Source: Deefgea salmonis
GTDB taxonomy: Bacteria > Pseudomonadota > Gammaproteobacteria > Burkholderiales > Chitinibacteraceae
Direction of reading: 5' to 3'
NCBI RefSeq assembly: GCF_020531905.1
Contig: NZ_JAJAWG010000006.1
Coordinates: 62,001-126,000, forward strand
DNA: 64,000 bases
Shown here in pieces: positions 54,333 to 63,566 of the stretch. The position numbers were made by a program, and so were the translations under genes. The notes under the pieces were generated by a model that was given only the letters and a program-made list of their open reading frames with translations, made no database searches and was not told the DNA's origin. How positions within the stretch are numbered: the stretch's first letter is position 1; each line of letters begins with the position of its first letter.

Positions 54333-54836
54333 ATGGCAATTCTAAACATTCTGCACTATCCCGACGAGCGCTTACACACAATCGCTCAGCCCGTGACTGT
54401 TTTTGATACAGTTCTGCAACGCCAAATCGATGACATGGCAGAAACCATGTACGCCGCACCGGGTATTGGCCTTGCCGCCTCGCAAGTTGACTTTCATCAG
54501 CGCTTGGTTGTCATCGATATTTCTGAAGAAAAAAACGACTTACTGGTGTTGATCAACCCAGAAATCATCATTGCCGATGGTCACACCGCGTACGAAGAAG
54601 GCTGCCTCTCGGTACCAGGCATTTACGAAGAAGTTGAGCGTGCGCAAACACTCACCGTTCAAGCACTCGATCGGCACGGCAAAGCATTTACGCTAGAAGC
54701 CGATGGCTTGCTGGCGATTTGCATTCAACATGAAATGGACCACCTCGACGGTAAAATTTTTGTTGAAAAACTATCGCGCCTCAAACTCAATCGCATTCTT
54801 CAAAAAATCAAAAAAAACCAAAAGCGCACGATGTAA
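54333..54836 (+). CDS. def: Peptide deformylase
   Basis: Removes the formyl group from new proteins. All three metalloenzyme motifs are present: [17 protein letters not shown] and QHEMDHLDG. The length of 167 residues is typical. It starts the def-fmt cluster and is divergent from the LysM gene. Confidence 0.96.
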   Translation: MAILNILHYPDERLHTIAQPVTVFDTVLQRQIDDMAETMYAAPGIGLAASQVDFHQRLVVIDISEEKNDLLVLINPEIIIADGHTAYEEGCLSVPGIYEEVERAQTLTVQALDRHGKAFTLEADGLLAICIQHEMDHLDGKIFVEKLSRLKLNRILQKIKKNQKRTM

Positions 54837-54922
54837 CTGATCGAAGATCTAGATCTAATCGGCAACTTGAACTTCGCACCTGACGAGGGCATTCACATCC
54901 ATTCACTTTTACGCACAATCCC

Positions 54923-55843
54923 ATGAAAATTATATTTGCTGGCACCCCTGATTTTGCGGCTGAAGCACTCAAAGCATTGATTACCGCTGGACACGAGATT
55001 GTTTTGGTTCTGACACAACCTGATCGTCCCAGTGGCCGTGGCATGAAACTCACCCCCTCGGCAGTCAAAATGGTGGCTCAAGCGCATCAGATTCCCGTGT
55101 ATCAACCCGAAAAACTTCGTACGGCGGAACAGCAAGCGCCCTTGCTGGGTATCGAGGCAGACGTCATGGTGGTTGCGGCATACGGTCTGATACTGCCACA
55201 AATCATCCTTGATTTGCCCCGTTTAGGCTGCCTAAATATCCACGCCTCACTCCTGCCGCGCTGGCGTGGTGCCGCGCCAATTCAACGGGCGATCATGGCA
55301 GGTGACACCGAAACCGGCATCACCATTATGCAAATGGACGCTGGGCTCGACACTGGCGATATGCTCACGGTCCATATCACCCCCATAACGCACGATGACA
55401 ACGCGCAAACCTTGCATGACAAATTAGCGCAACAAGGCGCCAGCGCCATTGTCAATGCTTTGGATCAGCTACCGGATTTGACGCCAATCCCTCAGCCGAC
55501 AGCTGGCGTTTGCTATGCTGAAAAACTCAAAAAAGAAGAAGCCCAAATCGATTGGACGCAATCGGCCAGTCAGTTAGCGTTAAAAATCCGCGCCTTCAAC
55601 CCCTTCCCTAGCGCGCAAACCACGCTAGATGGCGCAACCATCAAACTTTGGCAAGCGAGCGCCATTGCAGGCCAAGGCGCTGCGGGCACATTGATTGCCA
55701 TTGAGAAAGAAGCGCTGATTATTGCTTGCGGTGAGGGCGCGCTGCGTGTCACTGAACTCCAAAAAGCCGGCGGCAAACGCCTCAGCGCGGCGGCTTTTTT
55801 AAGCGGCTCGCCACTAGCAATCGGTCAACAATTGGGTGCTTAA
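54923..55843 (+). CDS. fmt: Methionyl-tRNA formyltransferase
   Basis: Formylates initiator Met-tRNA with 10-formyl-tetrahydrofolate. The N-terminal domain begins [18 protein letters not shown], and the catalytic [20 protein letters not shown] is intact. The C-terminal OB-like domain follows [13 protein letters not shown]. The length is 306 residues. It pairs functionally with def directly upstream. Confidence 0.96.
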   Translation: MKIIFAGTPDFAAEALKALITAGHEIVLVLTQPDRPSGRGMKLTPSAVKMVAQAHQIPVYQPEKLRTAEQQAPLLGIEADVMVVAAYGLILPQIILDLPRLGCLNIHASLLPRWRGAAPIQRAIMAGDTETGITIMQMDAGLDTGDMLTVHITPITHDDNAQTLHDKLAQQGASAIVNALDQLPDLTPIPQPTAGVCYAEKLKKEEAQIDWTQSASQLALKIRAFNPFPSAQTTLDGATIKLWQASAIAGQGAAGTLIAIEKEALIIACGEGALRVTELQKAGGKRLSAAAFLSGSPLAIGQQLGA

Positions 55844-55872
55844 TTTCGTTCACATCAACCGGAGCCAAAAAC

Positions 55873-56736
55873 ATGGATAACTGGTTTAAAACCACGGTTC
55901 TTATGGCCGCAATTTTGGCCTTGTTTATGCTGATTGGCGGCTTAATCGGCGGCAAAAGCGGGATGCTAATGGCGCTGATTTTTGGTGGCGGCATGAATGT
56001 TTTTGCCTACTGGAACTCCGATAAAATGGTGCTCAAAATGTATAACGCGCATCAAGTCGATGCGCGAAGTGCCCCAGAGCTTTACACCATGGTCGAAGAA
56101 CTGGCTCGCAACGCGGGCTTGCCGATGCCCAAAGTGTTTGTGATCGATGAAGACCAGCCCAATGCATTTGCCACTGGACGCAACCCTGAAAACGCCGCAG
56201 TAGCCGCCACGACCGGCATTATGCGGGCGCTCAGCTATCGAGAATTACGCGGTGTGATGGCGCATGAATTAGCGCACGTACAGCATCGTGATATTTTAAT
56301 TTCAACCATTTCCGCAACCATGGCTGGCGCTATTTCTGCGCTGGCTAATTTTGCCATGCTCTTTGGCGGCCGCGATAGCAACGGACACAGCATCAATCCC
56401 ATTGCCCGCATTGCGGTTGCCATGCTGGCACCATTGGCCGCCAGTGTGATTCAAATGGCGATATCCCGAGCGCGTGAATTTGAAGCCGATGCCGGTGGCG
56501 CGCGCATTTCTGGCGACCCTGCGGCGCTGGCCGATGCACTCACCAAAATTGAAGCTTTTGCGCGTGGCATTCCAATGCACGCGGCAGAAGCGCACCCAGA
56601 AACCGCGCAGATGATGATTGTGAATCCACTGCATGGTGGTGGCTTACAAAATTTATTTCGTACTCACCCACTCACCAGTGAACGGGTAGCACGTTTACGC
56701 GCTATGGCGCAACAAAATATCAGATACACCGGATAG
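55873..56736 (+). CDS. htpX: Membrane zinc protease HtpX
   Basis: Inner-membrane metalloprotease for quality control of membrane proteins. Two N-terminal helices precede the zinc motif HELAHV (about residues 131-135), two more follow, and [15 protein letters not shown] supplies the third ligand. The length of 287 residues is typical. Its TAG stop is also the left end of palindrome copy 8. Confidence 0.95.
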   Translation: MDNWFKTTVLMAAILALFMLIGGLIGGKSGMLMALIFGGGMNVFAYWNSDKMVLKMYNAHQVDARSAPELYTMVEELARNAGLPMPKVFVIDEDQPNAFATGRNPENAAVAATTGIMRALSYRELRGVMAHELAHVQHRDILISTISATMAGAISALANFAMLFGGRDSNGHSINPIARIAVAMLAPLAASVIQMAISRAREFEADAGGARISGDPAALADALTKIEAFARGIPMHAAEAHPETAQMMIVNPLHGGGLQNLFRTHPLTSERVARLRAMAQQNIRYTG

Positions 56737-56785
56737 GTATATCTTTGTAGACCTTATAAAAAAAGATCTCCCACTCAATACCCTA
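56734..56785. repeat. Interspersed GGGTAT/ATACCC quasi-palindrome, copy 8
   Basis: TAGGTATATC at the left and AATACCCTA at the right with core AGACCTTATAAAAAAAGATCT, very close to copy 6. The left end coincides with the htpX stop codon. Confidence 0.8.
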
Positions 56786-56826
56786 CAGCCCGACACTTGG
56801 TCGGGCTCATTATTTGGAAGCTTATT

Positions 56827-58113
56827 ATGTTTATTACCCAAAAATTAGCCGGGCAAACCGTCGCCCATGTTTTGGCCGGTCAAAATCTAACCGAAGCCCT
56901 CAATGCCGTTTGGCGCAGCAACCCCGACCTTGAATCGGGCCAACGCGGCGCGATCCAAGACATTTGTTATGGCACTTTGCGTCAATTGGGTCTAATAGAG
57001 GGGGTTTTAAAACAGCTGCTGCGCAGTCCATTGCATGAGCCTGAACTCAAAGCGCTGTTGCTCATTGCCGTCTATCAACTGCAATTCACACGTGCGGCAT
57101 CGCACACCATTGTTGACCATGCGGTCAAAGTCGCAGCGCAAACCGGCAGCGGCTTTGGCAAAGGCCTTGTCAATGGCGTGTTACGTAGCTTTTTACGCGG
57201 TAAAGACGAATTAGTCCGCCGTGCGCAAGCCAATGAAGTGGGTTTGTATTCACACCCTGCTTGGTGGATTAAAACCATGAAATCGGCTTACCCAACAGAA
57301 TGGGAAGCGATCCTTATCGCCAATAATCAACATCCGCCGATGACGCTGCGTGTCAATCCGGCGCATACCTCAGTAAATGACTATCTGGCGCTCCTAAGCG
57401 CGGCCAATATTGAAGCGAGCGCACTCGACGAGTTGGCCATTATTTTAAAACGTCCAGTGAGTGTTGATTTTTTACCACACTTTTTTGCTGGCTGGGTTTC
57501 CGTACAAGACTGGGGCGCGCAAGTTGCCGCCAAGTTACTCGATTTACACGACGGGCAAACCGTACTCGATGCTTGCGCCGCGCCCGGCGGTAAAACTTGC
57601 CATATTTTAGAAGCCGCGCAAGTGACATTAACAGCACTCGATAACGATGCCAGCCGCCTACAGCGCGTTAAAGACAACCTTAAGCGCGTCAATAAAACCG
57701 CGACCTTACTGCAAGGCGATGCATCCACCCCAGATACTTGGTATGACGGTAAGCAATTTGATAGAATATTGGCCGATGTACCTTGCTCGGCAACAGGCGT
57801 TGCTCGCCGTCACCCTGACATTAAATGGTTACGTCGCAACGATGACTTAGCAAAATTTGCTCGCCAGCAGGCAAAAATATTGGATGCACTCTGGCCGCTC
57901 GTAGCGCCAAACGGCAAACTGCTGTACGCTACGTGCTCAGTTTTTCCTATAGAAAATGCCGCTTCAGCCGAGGCTTTTGCGCTGCGTCATCCTGATGCAA
58001 AACGCTTAGAATTACCCGCCAGCGCATTACCGAATGGCCAGTCAATCGATGGTCAGTTATTACCCACCGCGGAACATGATGGTTTTTATTACGCGCTTTT
58101 CTCTAAATCGTAA
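56827..58113 (+). CDS. rsmB: 16S rRNA (cytosine-967) C5-methyltransferase
   Basis: SAM-dependent methylase. An N-terminal NusB-like domain (about 1-140) is followed by the catalytic domain with DACAAPGGKTCHILE, PCSATGVARRHPDIKW and the catalytic Cys in ATCSVFPIEN. I choose ATG 56827 (FITQKLAGQTVAHVL); the frame is open ten codons upstream. The length is 428 residues. It overlaps the next gene by about 35 bases. Confidence 0.95.
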   Translation: MFITQKLAGQTVAHVLAGQNLTEALNAVWRSNPDLESGQRGAIQDICYGTLRQLGLIEGVLKQLLRSPLHEPELKALLLIAVYQLQFTRAASHTIVDHAVKVAAQTGSGFGKGLVNGVLRSFLRGKDELVRRAQANEVGLYSHPAWWIKTMKSAYPTEWEAILIANNQHPPMTLRVNPAHTSVNDYLALLSAANIEASALDELAIILKRPVSVDFLPHFFAGWVSVQDWGAQVAAKLLDLHDGQTVLDACAAPGGKTCHILEAAQVTLTALDNDASRLQRVKDNLKRVNKTATLLQGDASTPDTWYDGKQFDRILADVPCSATGVARRHPDIKWLRRNDDLAKFARQQAKILDALWPLVAPNGKLLYATCSVFPIENAASAEAFALRHPDAKRLELPASALPNGQSIDGQLLPTAEHDGFYYALFSKS

Positions 58114-58690
58114 TTGGCGATACCTATTGGGTGTCATGCTGCTGCTATGCGCTTATTACGCGCAAGCAGGCAGCATCAAAACCATCAAGTCCGAAGTTGA
58201 ATTTAACGGTAATCATATCGAACTGGCGGGACGTTACTTGGTCACGTTGTCGCCAGACATAGAAACCGCGCTAAAAAATGGGCTGTCACTGCCTTTTACT
58301 TACGAATTTAAACTTACAAAACCTAAATTTTATGCCTGGTATCGCAATTTAGCCGACAGCTTTAATTCCACGGCCAGCATCACCTACCGCCTAAGTTACC
58401 AACCACTCACCCGACAATACCGCCTCAACACCAGTGGCCTTACACGCAACTTCAATAGCGCTGACGAGGCGCTGGTGGCGCTGAGTATTATTCGCGGCTG
58501 GACGGTACTAGAGGGCAGCAATATTGATAACGAAGACTTTGCTGGCAAAATCCGCTTTCGTTTAGATCATTCACTGCTACCCAAATCGTATCAACTCACC
58601 GCATTAGGTGATGAAGATTGGGTGCTCGATTCGGGCTGGCATGAATTACAGCGCCCGGTTAGCAGCCCTTCTGCCGAGCCTGTGCCATGA
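58079..58690 (+). CDS. DUF4390 protein, secreted
   Basis: About 203 residues with an N-terminal signal (NWRYLLGVMLLLCAYYAQA). The DUF4390 family is commonly encoded between rsmB and ntrY in betaproteobacteria, as here, and is thought to be a periplasmic partner of the NtrYX system; no activity is known. Two ATGs at 58076 and 58079 are both possible. I choose the second for its better spacing from GCGGAAC. Its stop overlaps the ntrY start by four bases. Confidence 0.82.
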   Translation: MVFITRFSLNRNWRYLLGVMLLLCAYYAQAGSIKTIKSEVEFNGNHIELAGRYLVTLSPDIETALKNGLSLPFTYEFKLTKPKFYAWYRNLADSFNSTASITYRLSYQPLTRQYRLNTSGLTRNFNSADEALVALSIIRGWTVLEGSNIDNEDFAGKIRFRLDHSLLPKSYQLTALGDEDWVLDSGWHELQRPVSSPSAEPVP

Positions 58691-60813
58691 AAAAACTCTT
58701 AATTTTTCTCGGCGTTTTGGGTACGGTTTTATTATTTCTCTTGGCATCGGCCTCGGGAAATACCTCAGAATCTTCGCAATACTACAAGCTGATTTTAGCG
58801 CTCAATGCCCTGCTGTTGATTGCACTGGCCATTTTGGTCGGCTCTCGACTCACTCAATTACTTAAACGAGTGAGAAGCAAAGTTTTTGGCTCTCGGCTCA
58901 CCATTCGTATGGTCTTGATGTTTTCCTTGGTCGCAGTACTACCGGGCGCCTTGGTCTACACACTCTCGGTACAATTTTTAAATCGCTCCATCGAAACCTG
59001 GTTTGATGTTCGGGTGGATAATGCCCTTGATCGCGGCCTGAATTTGGGCCACAACGCGATTGATTACCAGCTCAATGACTTACAACGCAAAGCCAGCGTG
59101 ATCGCTTGGGACATCCACGACAATAGCCTGAGTGCTTTATTGGAGCGGCTCTCCAAATTACGCGATCAAACTGGCGTTCAAGAGATCACGCTGTTTGACA
59201 ATAATGGCCAAGTGCACGCCCATATTGGCAATGAATACGCCAGTTTAGTACCCAGTTTACCGGATAGAAAAATCATTACCGAGGCCGAACGAGGCAGTTA
59301 CAAAGCCATTGAGTCAGACCCAGTTAATGGCTTGATGATGCGCGTTATCGTGCAATTGCCCGGCAGTGAATTCTCCAATCGCGTCAAACTTTTGCAATTA
59401 CTCCAGCCCGTTCCCAAGCAATTGGCACAAGACGCCGAATTAGTTGAGCAAGTTCGAGGGGAATACAAGCAACTCTCGCAATCCAGAGAGGGACTCAAGT
59501 TAATTTTTAGCCTCACACTCACCATGGCACTCACCATGGCGCTTTTGGGTGCTTTGGCCTTAGCGATTTACCTCTCAGACAAACTCGCCGCCCCGTTATC
59601 GGTGCTGGCAGCAGGCACTCGAGCCGTCGCACAAGGCGATTTTACCCAACAACATCCCGTGATTAGCCGCGATGAACTGGGGATTTTAACCCACTCGTTT
59701 AACCGAATGACTCGGCAGCTCTCTGATGCGCGCGACACACTAGAGCACAATCAAGCCGAACAAGCCGAAGCCAAAGCCTATGTTGAAGCGATTTTAGCTT
59801 CACTATCAGCAGGAGTATTATCGCTGGATGAAGACTGGCACCTCCAATCGGCCAATCACAGTGCTTTACGAATTTTAGGGCTAGATCCAAGTCGAATTGG
59901 CGATTTACCACTCTCGAAATGGAATCAAGCCTACCCCAACCTCACCGCGTTTTTTGCCCATACCATTCATGGCTTTTTATCTGACGATGAAGTGTGGCAG
60001 CGGCAAATTGAGCTCGACGCCGAAAAACGCGTGCTGTTGGTGCGTGGTACGCGGTTAACGCAAAAAATCGATGGCAGTGATGATTTACACGGCTACGTGA
60101 TGGTGTTTGATGACATTACTGAACTGCTATCAGCGCAGCGCGATGCGGCATGGGGCGAAGTCGCCCGCCGCTTAGCCCATGAAATCAAAAACCCACTCAC
60201 GCCGATTCAGCTCTCCGCCGAGCGTATGGAAATGAAGCTAGTTGAAAAACTCGACCCAGCTGGCGCTGAATTTTTACGCAGAAATACGCAGACCATCGTC
60301 AAACAAGTGGCTGCGCTCAAGCAAATGGTCGATGCCTTCCGGGACTATGCCCGCAAGCCATCGGGCAAAAAACGCCCACTAGATTTGATGCAATTACTTA
60401 ACGAAGTACTGGTATTGTACGAAGCGTCGCCCATCATGCTCGATTTTAAAGTACACGGGCCCCTGATGATTAATGGCGACCCAACGCATTTGCGGCAAGT
60501 CATTCATAACTTGCTACAAAACGCCCAGGATGCAATTACCGATGCTGCAGAGCAAAGGATTTGCCTTCTGGTGGAAAAAGACGAAAAATGGGCACGTCTT
60601 TATATTGAAGACAGCGGCAAAGGCTTTCCAGCTGAACTCTTGCCACGTGTTTTTGAGCCCTACGTTACATCAAAGGCCAAAGGTACAGGTCTAGGTTTAG
60701 CAATCGTGAAGAAAATTATCGAAGAACATCACGGGCGCGTTCAGGTGGGTAATTCCACCGGTGCATTTGTTAGGATCGAGCTGCCGCTCTGGGAGGAAAC
60801 AACTAGTGGCTAA
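58687..60813 (+). CDS. ntrY: Sensor histidine kinase NtrY
   Basis: A 708-residue membrane kinase. Three N-terminal hydrophobic segments (about 2-22, 33-52, 70-95) and one near 275-298 flank a periplasmic region. HAMP, PAS (about 365-480) and HisKA follow, with the phospho-acceptor His near residue 498 in RRLAHEIKNPLTPIQLS, and then HATPase (NLLQNAQDAI, DSGKGF, GTGLGLAIVKKI). The signal is probably redox or nitrogen status, from known NtrYX systems. It overlaps ntrX by eight bases. Confidence 0.94.
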   Translation: MKKLLIFLGVLGTVLLFLLASASGNTSESSQYYKLILALNALLLIALAILVGSRLTQLLKRVRSKVFGSRLTIRMVLMFSLVAVLPGALVYTLSVQFLNRSIETWFDVRVDNALDRGLNLGHNAIDYQLNDLQRKASVIAWDIHDNSLSALLERLSKLRDQTGVQEITLFDNNGQVHAHIGNEYASLVPSLPDRKIITEAERGSYKAIESDPVNGLMMRVIVQLPGSEFSNRVKLLQLLQPVPKQLAQDAELVEQVRGEYKQLSQSREGLKLIFSLTLTMALTMALLGALALAIYLSDKLAAPLSVLAAGTRAVAQGDFTQQHPVISRDELGILTHSFNRMTRQLSDARDTLEHNQAEQAEAKAYVEAILASLSAGVLSLDEDWHLQSANHSALRILGLDPSRIGDLPLSKWNQAYPNLTAFFAHTIHGFLSDDEVWQRQIELDAEKRVLLVRGTRLTQKIDGSDDLHGYVMVFDDITELLSAQRDAAWGEVARRLAHEIKNPLTPIQLSAERMEMKLVEKLDPAGAEFLRRNTQTIVKQVAALKQMVDAFRDYARKPSGKKRPLDLMQLLNEVLVLYEASPIMLDFKVHGPLMINGDPTHLRQVIHNLLQNAQDAITDAAEQRICLLVEKDEKWARLYIEDSGKGFPAELLPRVFEPYVTSKAKGTGLGLAIVKKIIEEHHGRVQVGNSTGAFVRIELPLWEETTSG

Positions 60814-62107
60814 TCAAGATATTTTAATCGTCGACGACGAAATCGGCATCCGCGAACTTCTATCTGAAATCTTGCTGGATGAGGGGTATAGCGTTGCACT
60901 CGCAGAAAATGCAGAGGCTGCACGCAAATACCGTAACCAAGGTGAACCACGTTTGGTGCTTCTGGACATCTGGATGCCCGACACTGACGGTGTGACACTA
61001 CTCAAAGAGTGGGCGCGCAATGGTCAACTCACCATGCCCGTCGTGATGATGTCAGGCCATGCCACTGTGGATACCGCAGTGGAAGCAACCCGGATTGGAG
61101 CGCTTGATTTTCTTGAAAAACCCATCGGTTTGCAAAAACTACTGGCCACCGTCAAACGCGCTTTTTCACAGCCAGTGAATCAGGTAAAGCCCAATCAGGG
61201 TTTGCAGAGCCTCGGTAATAGCCCAGCGATTACTTCGCTGCGTGAGGCGCTTGACCAGGTTGCAAGCCAAACCCTGCCTATCACATTAACCGGCGAACCA
61301 GGATCCGGTTTTGAAACGTGCGCGCGGCATTTAACCCGCCCTAACACGCCGTTTATCTCGCCAAGTTCCAATGAAGAACTCGCCTTGCCGCCGCAAGACT
61401 TGCTCAATCGTGCGACTGGCGGGACGATTTTTGTTCGTGATATCGCTTGGCTAGATCGTAAAGCGCAAACCGGCTTGCTCAATTTGCTGCCTAAGCTGGA
61501 AAAATACAAAATCCGCTTAGTCACTGCCTCCAGTCGGCCACTCGATCAGCTCATTGGCCAGTGCGAACCTGAATTGCTGCGTCAACTCACGCAAATCATC
61601 TTGGCGGTTCCGCCTTTGCGTGCGCATGCTGAAGACGTCCCTGCGATGGCCGAAGTGTTGTTAGCACAAACAGTCACCAGCAATAAACTCGGACCACGGC
61701 GCTTTTCTAAATCAGCCTTGCAATTACTCAGCCAACAAGATTGGCCGGGCAATATTGATCAGCTGGCCAATGTGGTGAAAAGTCTCGCCCTCACCGGTCG
61801 CGATGGTGATATTGATATCTTGCCGGTCAGCCGTCTGCTCACGCAACTTTCACCTAATTCGCAAGAGGCGACTTTAGGCGTAACGCAGCAAGCTATGCCG
61901 CTACCGCAAATTGATCTTGATTTACCGCTGCGTGAAGCACGCGATCAATTTGAGCGGTTTTATTTAGAGCGCCAAATTGAGTTATCCAACGGTAATATGA
62001 GTCGTGTCGCCGAGCGAATCGGCTTAGAGCGCACCCATCTTTACCGTAAGTTAAAACAATTAGGTATCCAGATGCCGCGTAAACAACGCGTCGTTGAAGA
62101 GCAATAA
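60806..62107 (+). CDS. ntrX: Response regulator NtrX with degenerate AAA+ domain
   Basis: A 433-residue regulator starting at GTG 60806, with GGGAGGAAAC upstream. The receiver is intact (ILIVDDEIGIRE, LLDIWMPDTDG, FLEKPIG). The central sigma-54 interaction domain is not: the Walker A reads GEPGSGFE, with Phe169 in place of Lys, the Walker B region reads GGTIFVRDI in place of GGTLFLDEI, and no GAFTGA loop is found. The C-terminal Fis-type helix-turn-helix is complete (NMSRVAERIGLERTHLYRKLKQLGI). It should bind DNA but not drive sigma-54 promoters by ATP hydrolysis. Confidence 0.93.
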   Translation: MANQDILIVDDEIGIRELLSEILLDEGYSVALAENAEAARKYRNQGEPRLVLLDIWMPDTDGVTLLKEWARNGQLTMPVVMMSGHATVDTAVEATRIGALDFLEKPIGLQKLLATVKRAFSQPVNQVKPNQGLQSLGNSPAITSLREALDQVASQTLPITLTGEPGSGFETCARHLTRPNTPFISPSSNEELALPPQDLLNRATGGTIFVRDIAWLDRKAQTGLLNLLPKLEKYKIRLVTASSRPLDQLIGQCEPELLRQLTQIILAVPPLRAHAEDVPAMAEVLLAQTVTSNKLGPRRFSKSALQLLSQQDWPGNIDQLANVVKSLALTGRDGDIDILPVSRLLTQLSPNSQEATLGVTQQAMPLPQIDLDLPLREARDQFERFYLERQIELSNGNMSRVAERIGLERTHLYRKLKQLGIQMPRKQRVVEEQ

Positions 62108-62124
62108 ATCACGATACTGACGCA

Positions 62125-62158
62125 AAAAATCGGCCATATTGTGGCCGATTTTTGTTTT
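62125..62158 (+). terminator. Terminator after ntrX
   Basis: AAAAATCGGCCA (62125-62136) and TGGCCGATTTTT (62142-62153) form a perfect 12-base stem, followed by GTTTTT. Confidence 0.92.
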
Positions 62159-62189
62159 TAAGCCGCTAATTCATCCAGTGAGGGTTATT

Positions 62190-63566
62190 TTGCCCAATAT
62201 TTTAATCTTAGGTGCCGGACGAGTCGGCTCTTCGGTCGCCGAACAACTCGTTCATGAACGCTACAATGTCACCATTGTGGACAACGATGCCAGCTTACTG
62301 AAACCACTGGCTGATCGCCTGGATTTACGCACCTTATTGGGTTCAGCCAATAGCCCAAAAACCCTCATCGCCGCTGGCATCGAAGATACTGATTTACTAC
62401 TTGCGGTCACGCCCTATGACGAAGTGAATATCGTCGCGTGTAAAATCGCCCACGATTTATTCAATGTGCCGATTCGCTTAGCGCGAATCCGCGAGCAAGA
62501 TCTACTGAGCTACCCAAGTCTGTTTAACGACAGTGGCTTTGCCGTTAATCACGTCATTACCCCCGCGCAAATTGTCACCGACTATTTAGTCAGCCTGATT
62601 GAAACCACTGAAGCATTGCAAGTCTTAGAATTTGCCGATGGTTTAGCCAAAATGATCGCCGTTCGGGTTGAAGCTGGCTCGCAAATGGATGGGCAAGATT
62701 TAGCCTATCTCGCTCGGCAACTCAACCCGATCGAGTGCCGCGTGGTATCGATTTATCGCAGTAATCACCGCCTTAAACCGGACGGCAAGGTGAGTTTAAA
62801 ATCCGGCGACGAAGTTTTTTTTCTGGCGGCAAGTCGTGATGTCAGCCGCGTGATGAGTGCATTTTGTACTCAAATCAAACCCATACGCCGCATTACCATT
62901 TGTGGCGGCGGCAATGTTGGCTACCGACTGGCCAAACAAATCGAAAAACGTTACGCCATTAAATTGATTGAAAATAATCGCGAGCGGGCGCAATGGCTGG
63001 CTGAACATCTCACTGATTGCTTGATTTTGCACGGCCAAGCCACCGACGAAGACTTACTTGAAAACGAGCAAGTCGATCGCTGCGATTTATTTTTGGCGCT
63101 CACATCTGACGACGAAGACAATATCATGTCGTCCTTACTCGCCAAACAAATGGGCGCACACCGTGTGGTGTCGATTATCAACCGCTCGCGCTACGTTGAT
63201 TTATTGCAAGGCGGCAAAATTGATGTTGCGCTCTCGCCAGCGCAAATCACCATTGGCGCATTACTGGCGCATGTCCGCCAAGGCGATATTGTCGCAGTGC
63301 ATAGCCTACGTCGCGGCGAAGCCGAGGCCATTGAACTGATCGCCCATGGCACGCCGGATACCTCCAAAGTCATTGGCCGTAAAATCGAGGACATCAAATT
63401 GCCGCAAGGCGCTGATTTGGCGGCGGTGATTCGCGACAACACCGTTTTGATGGCGCATCACGACACGGTGATTCTTAACAACGATCATGTGATTTTATTT
63501 ATTGATAATAAAAGCCATATTCGTGACGTTGAGAAGTTGTTTGCGGTTTCATTAGGGTTTTTCTAA
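62190..63566 (+). CDS. trkA: Trk potassium uptake regulator TrkA
   Basis: Cytoplasmic NAD-binding regulatory subunit of the Trk K+ importer. Two RCK domains, each beginning with a Rossmann glycine motif (ILILGAGRVGSSVAE and ITICGGGNVGYRLAK), are each followed by a TrkA-C domain. I choose TTG 62190 since GAGGG lies about six bases upstream and the length (458) equals E. coli TrkA. Its stop abuts the trkH ATG. Confidence 0.93.
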   Translation: MPNILILGAGRVGSSVAEQLVHERYNVTIVDNDASLLKPLADRLDLRTLLGSANSPKTLIAAGIEDTDLLLAVTPYDEVNIVACKIAHDLFNVPIRLARIREQDLLSYPSLFNDSGFAVNHVITPAQIVTDYLVSLIETTEALQVLEFADGLAKMIAVRVEAGSQMDGQDLAYLARQLNPIECRVVSIYRSNHRLKPDGKVSLKSGDEVFFLAASRDVSRVMSAFCTQIKPIRRITICGGGNVGYRLAKQIEKRYAIKLIENNRERAQWLAEHLTDCLILHGQATDEDLLENEQVDRCDLFLALTSDDEDNIMSSLLAKQMGAHRVVSIINRSRYVDLLQGGKIDVALSPAQITIGALLAHVRQGDIVAVHSLRRGEAEAIELIAHGTPDTSKVIGRKIEDIKLPQGADLAAVIRDNTVLMAHHDTVILNNDHVILFIDNKSHIRDVEKLFAVSLGFF

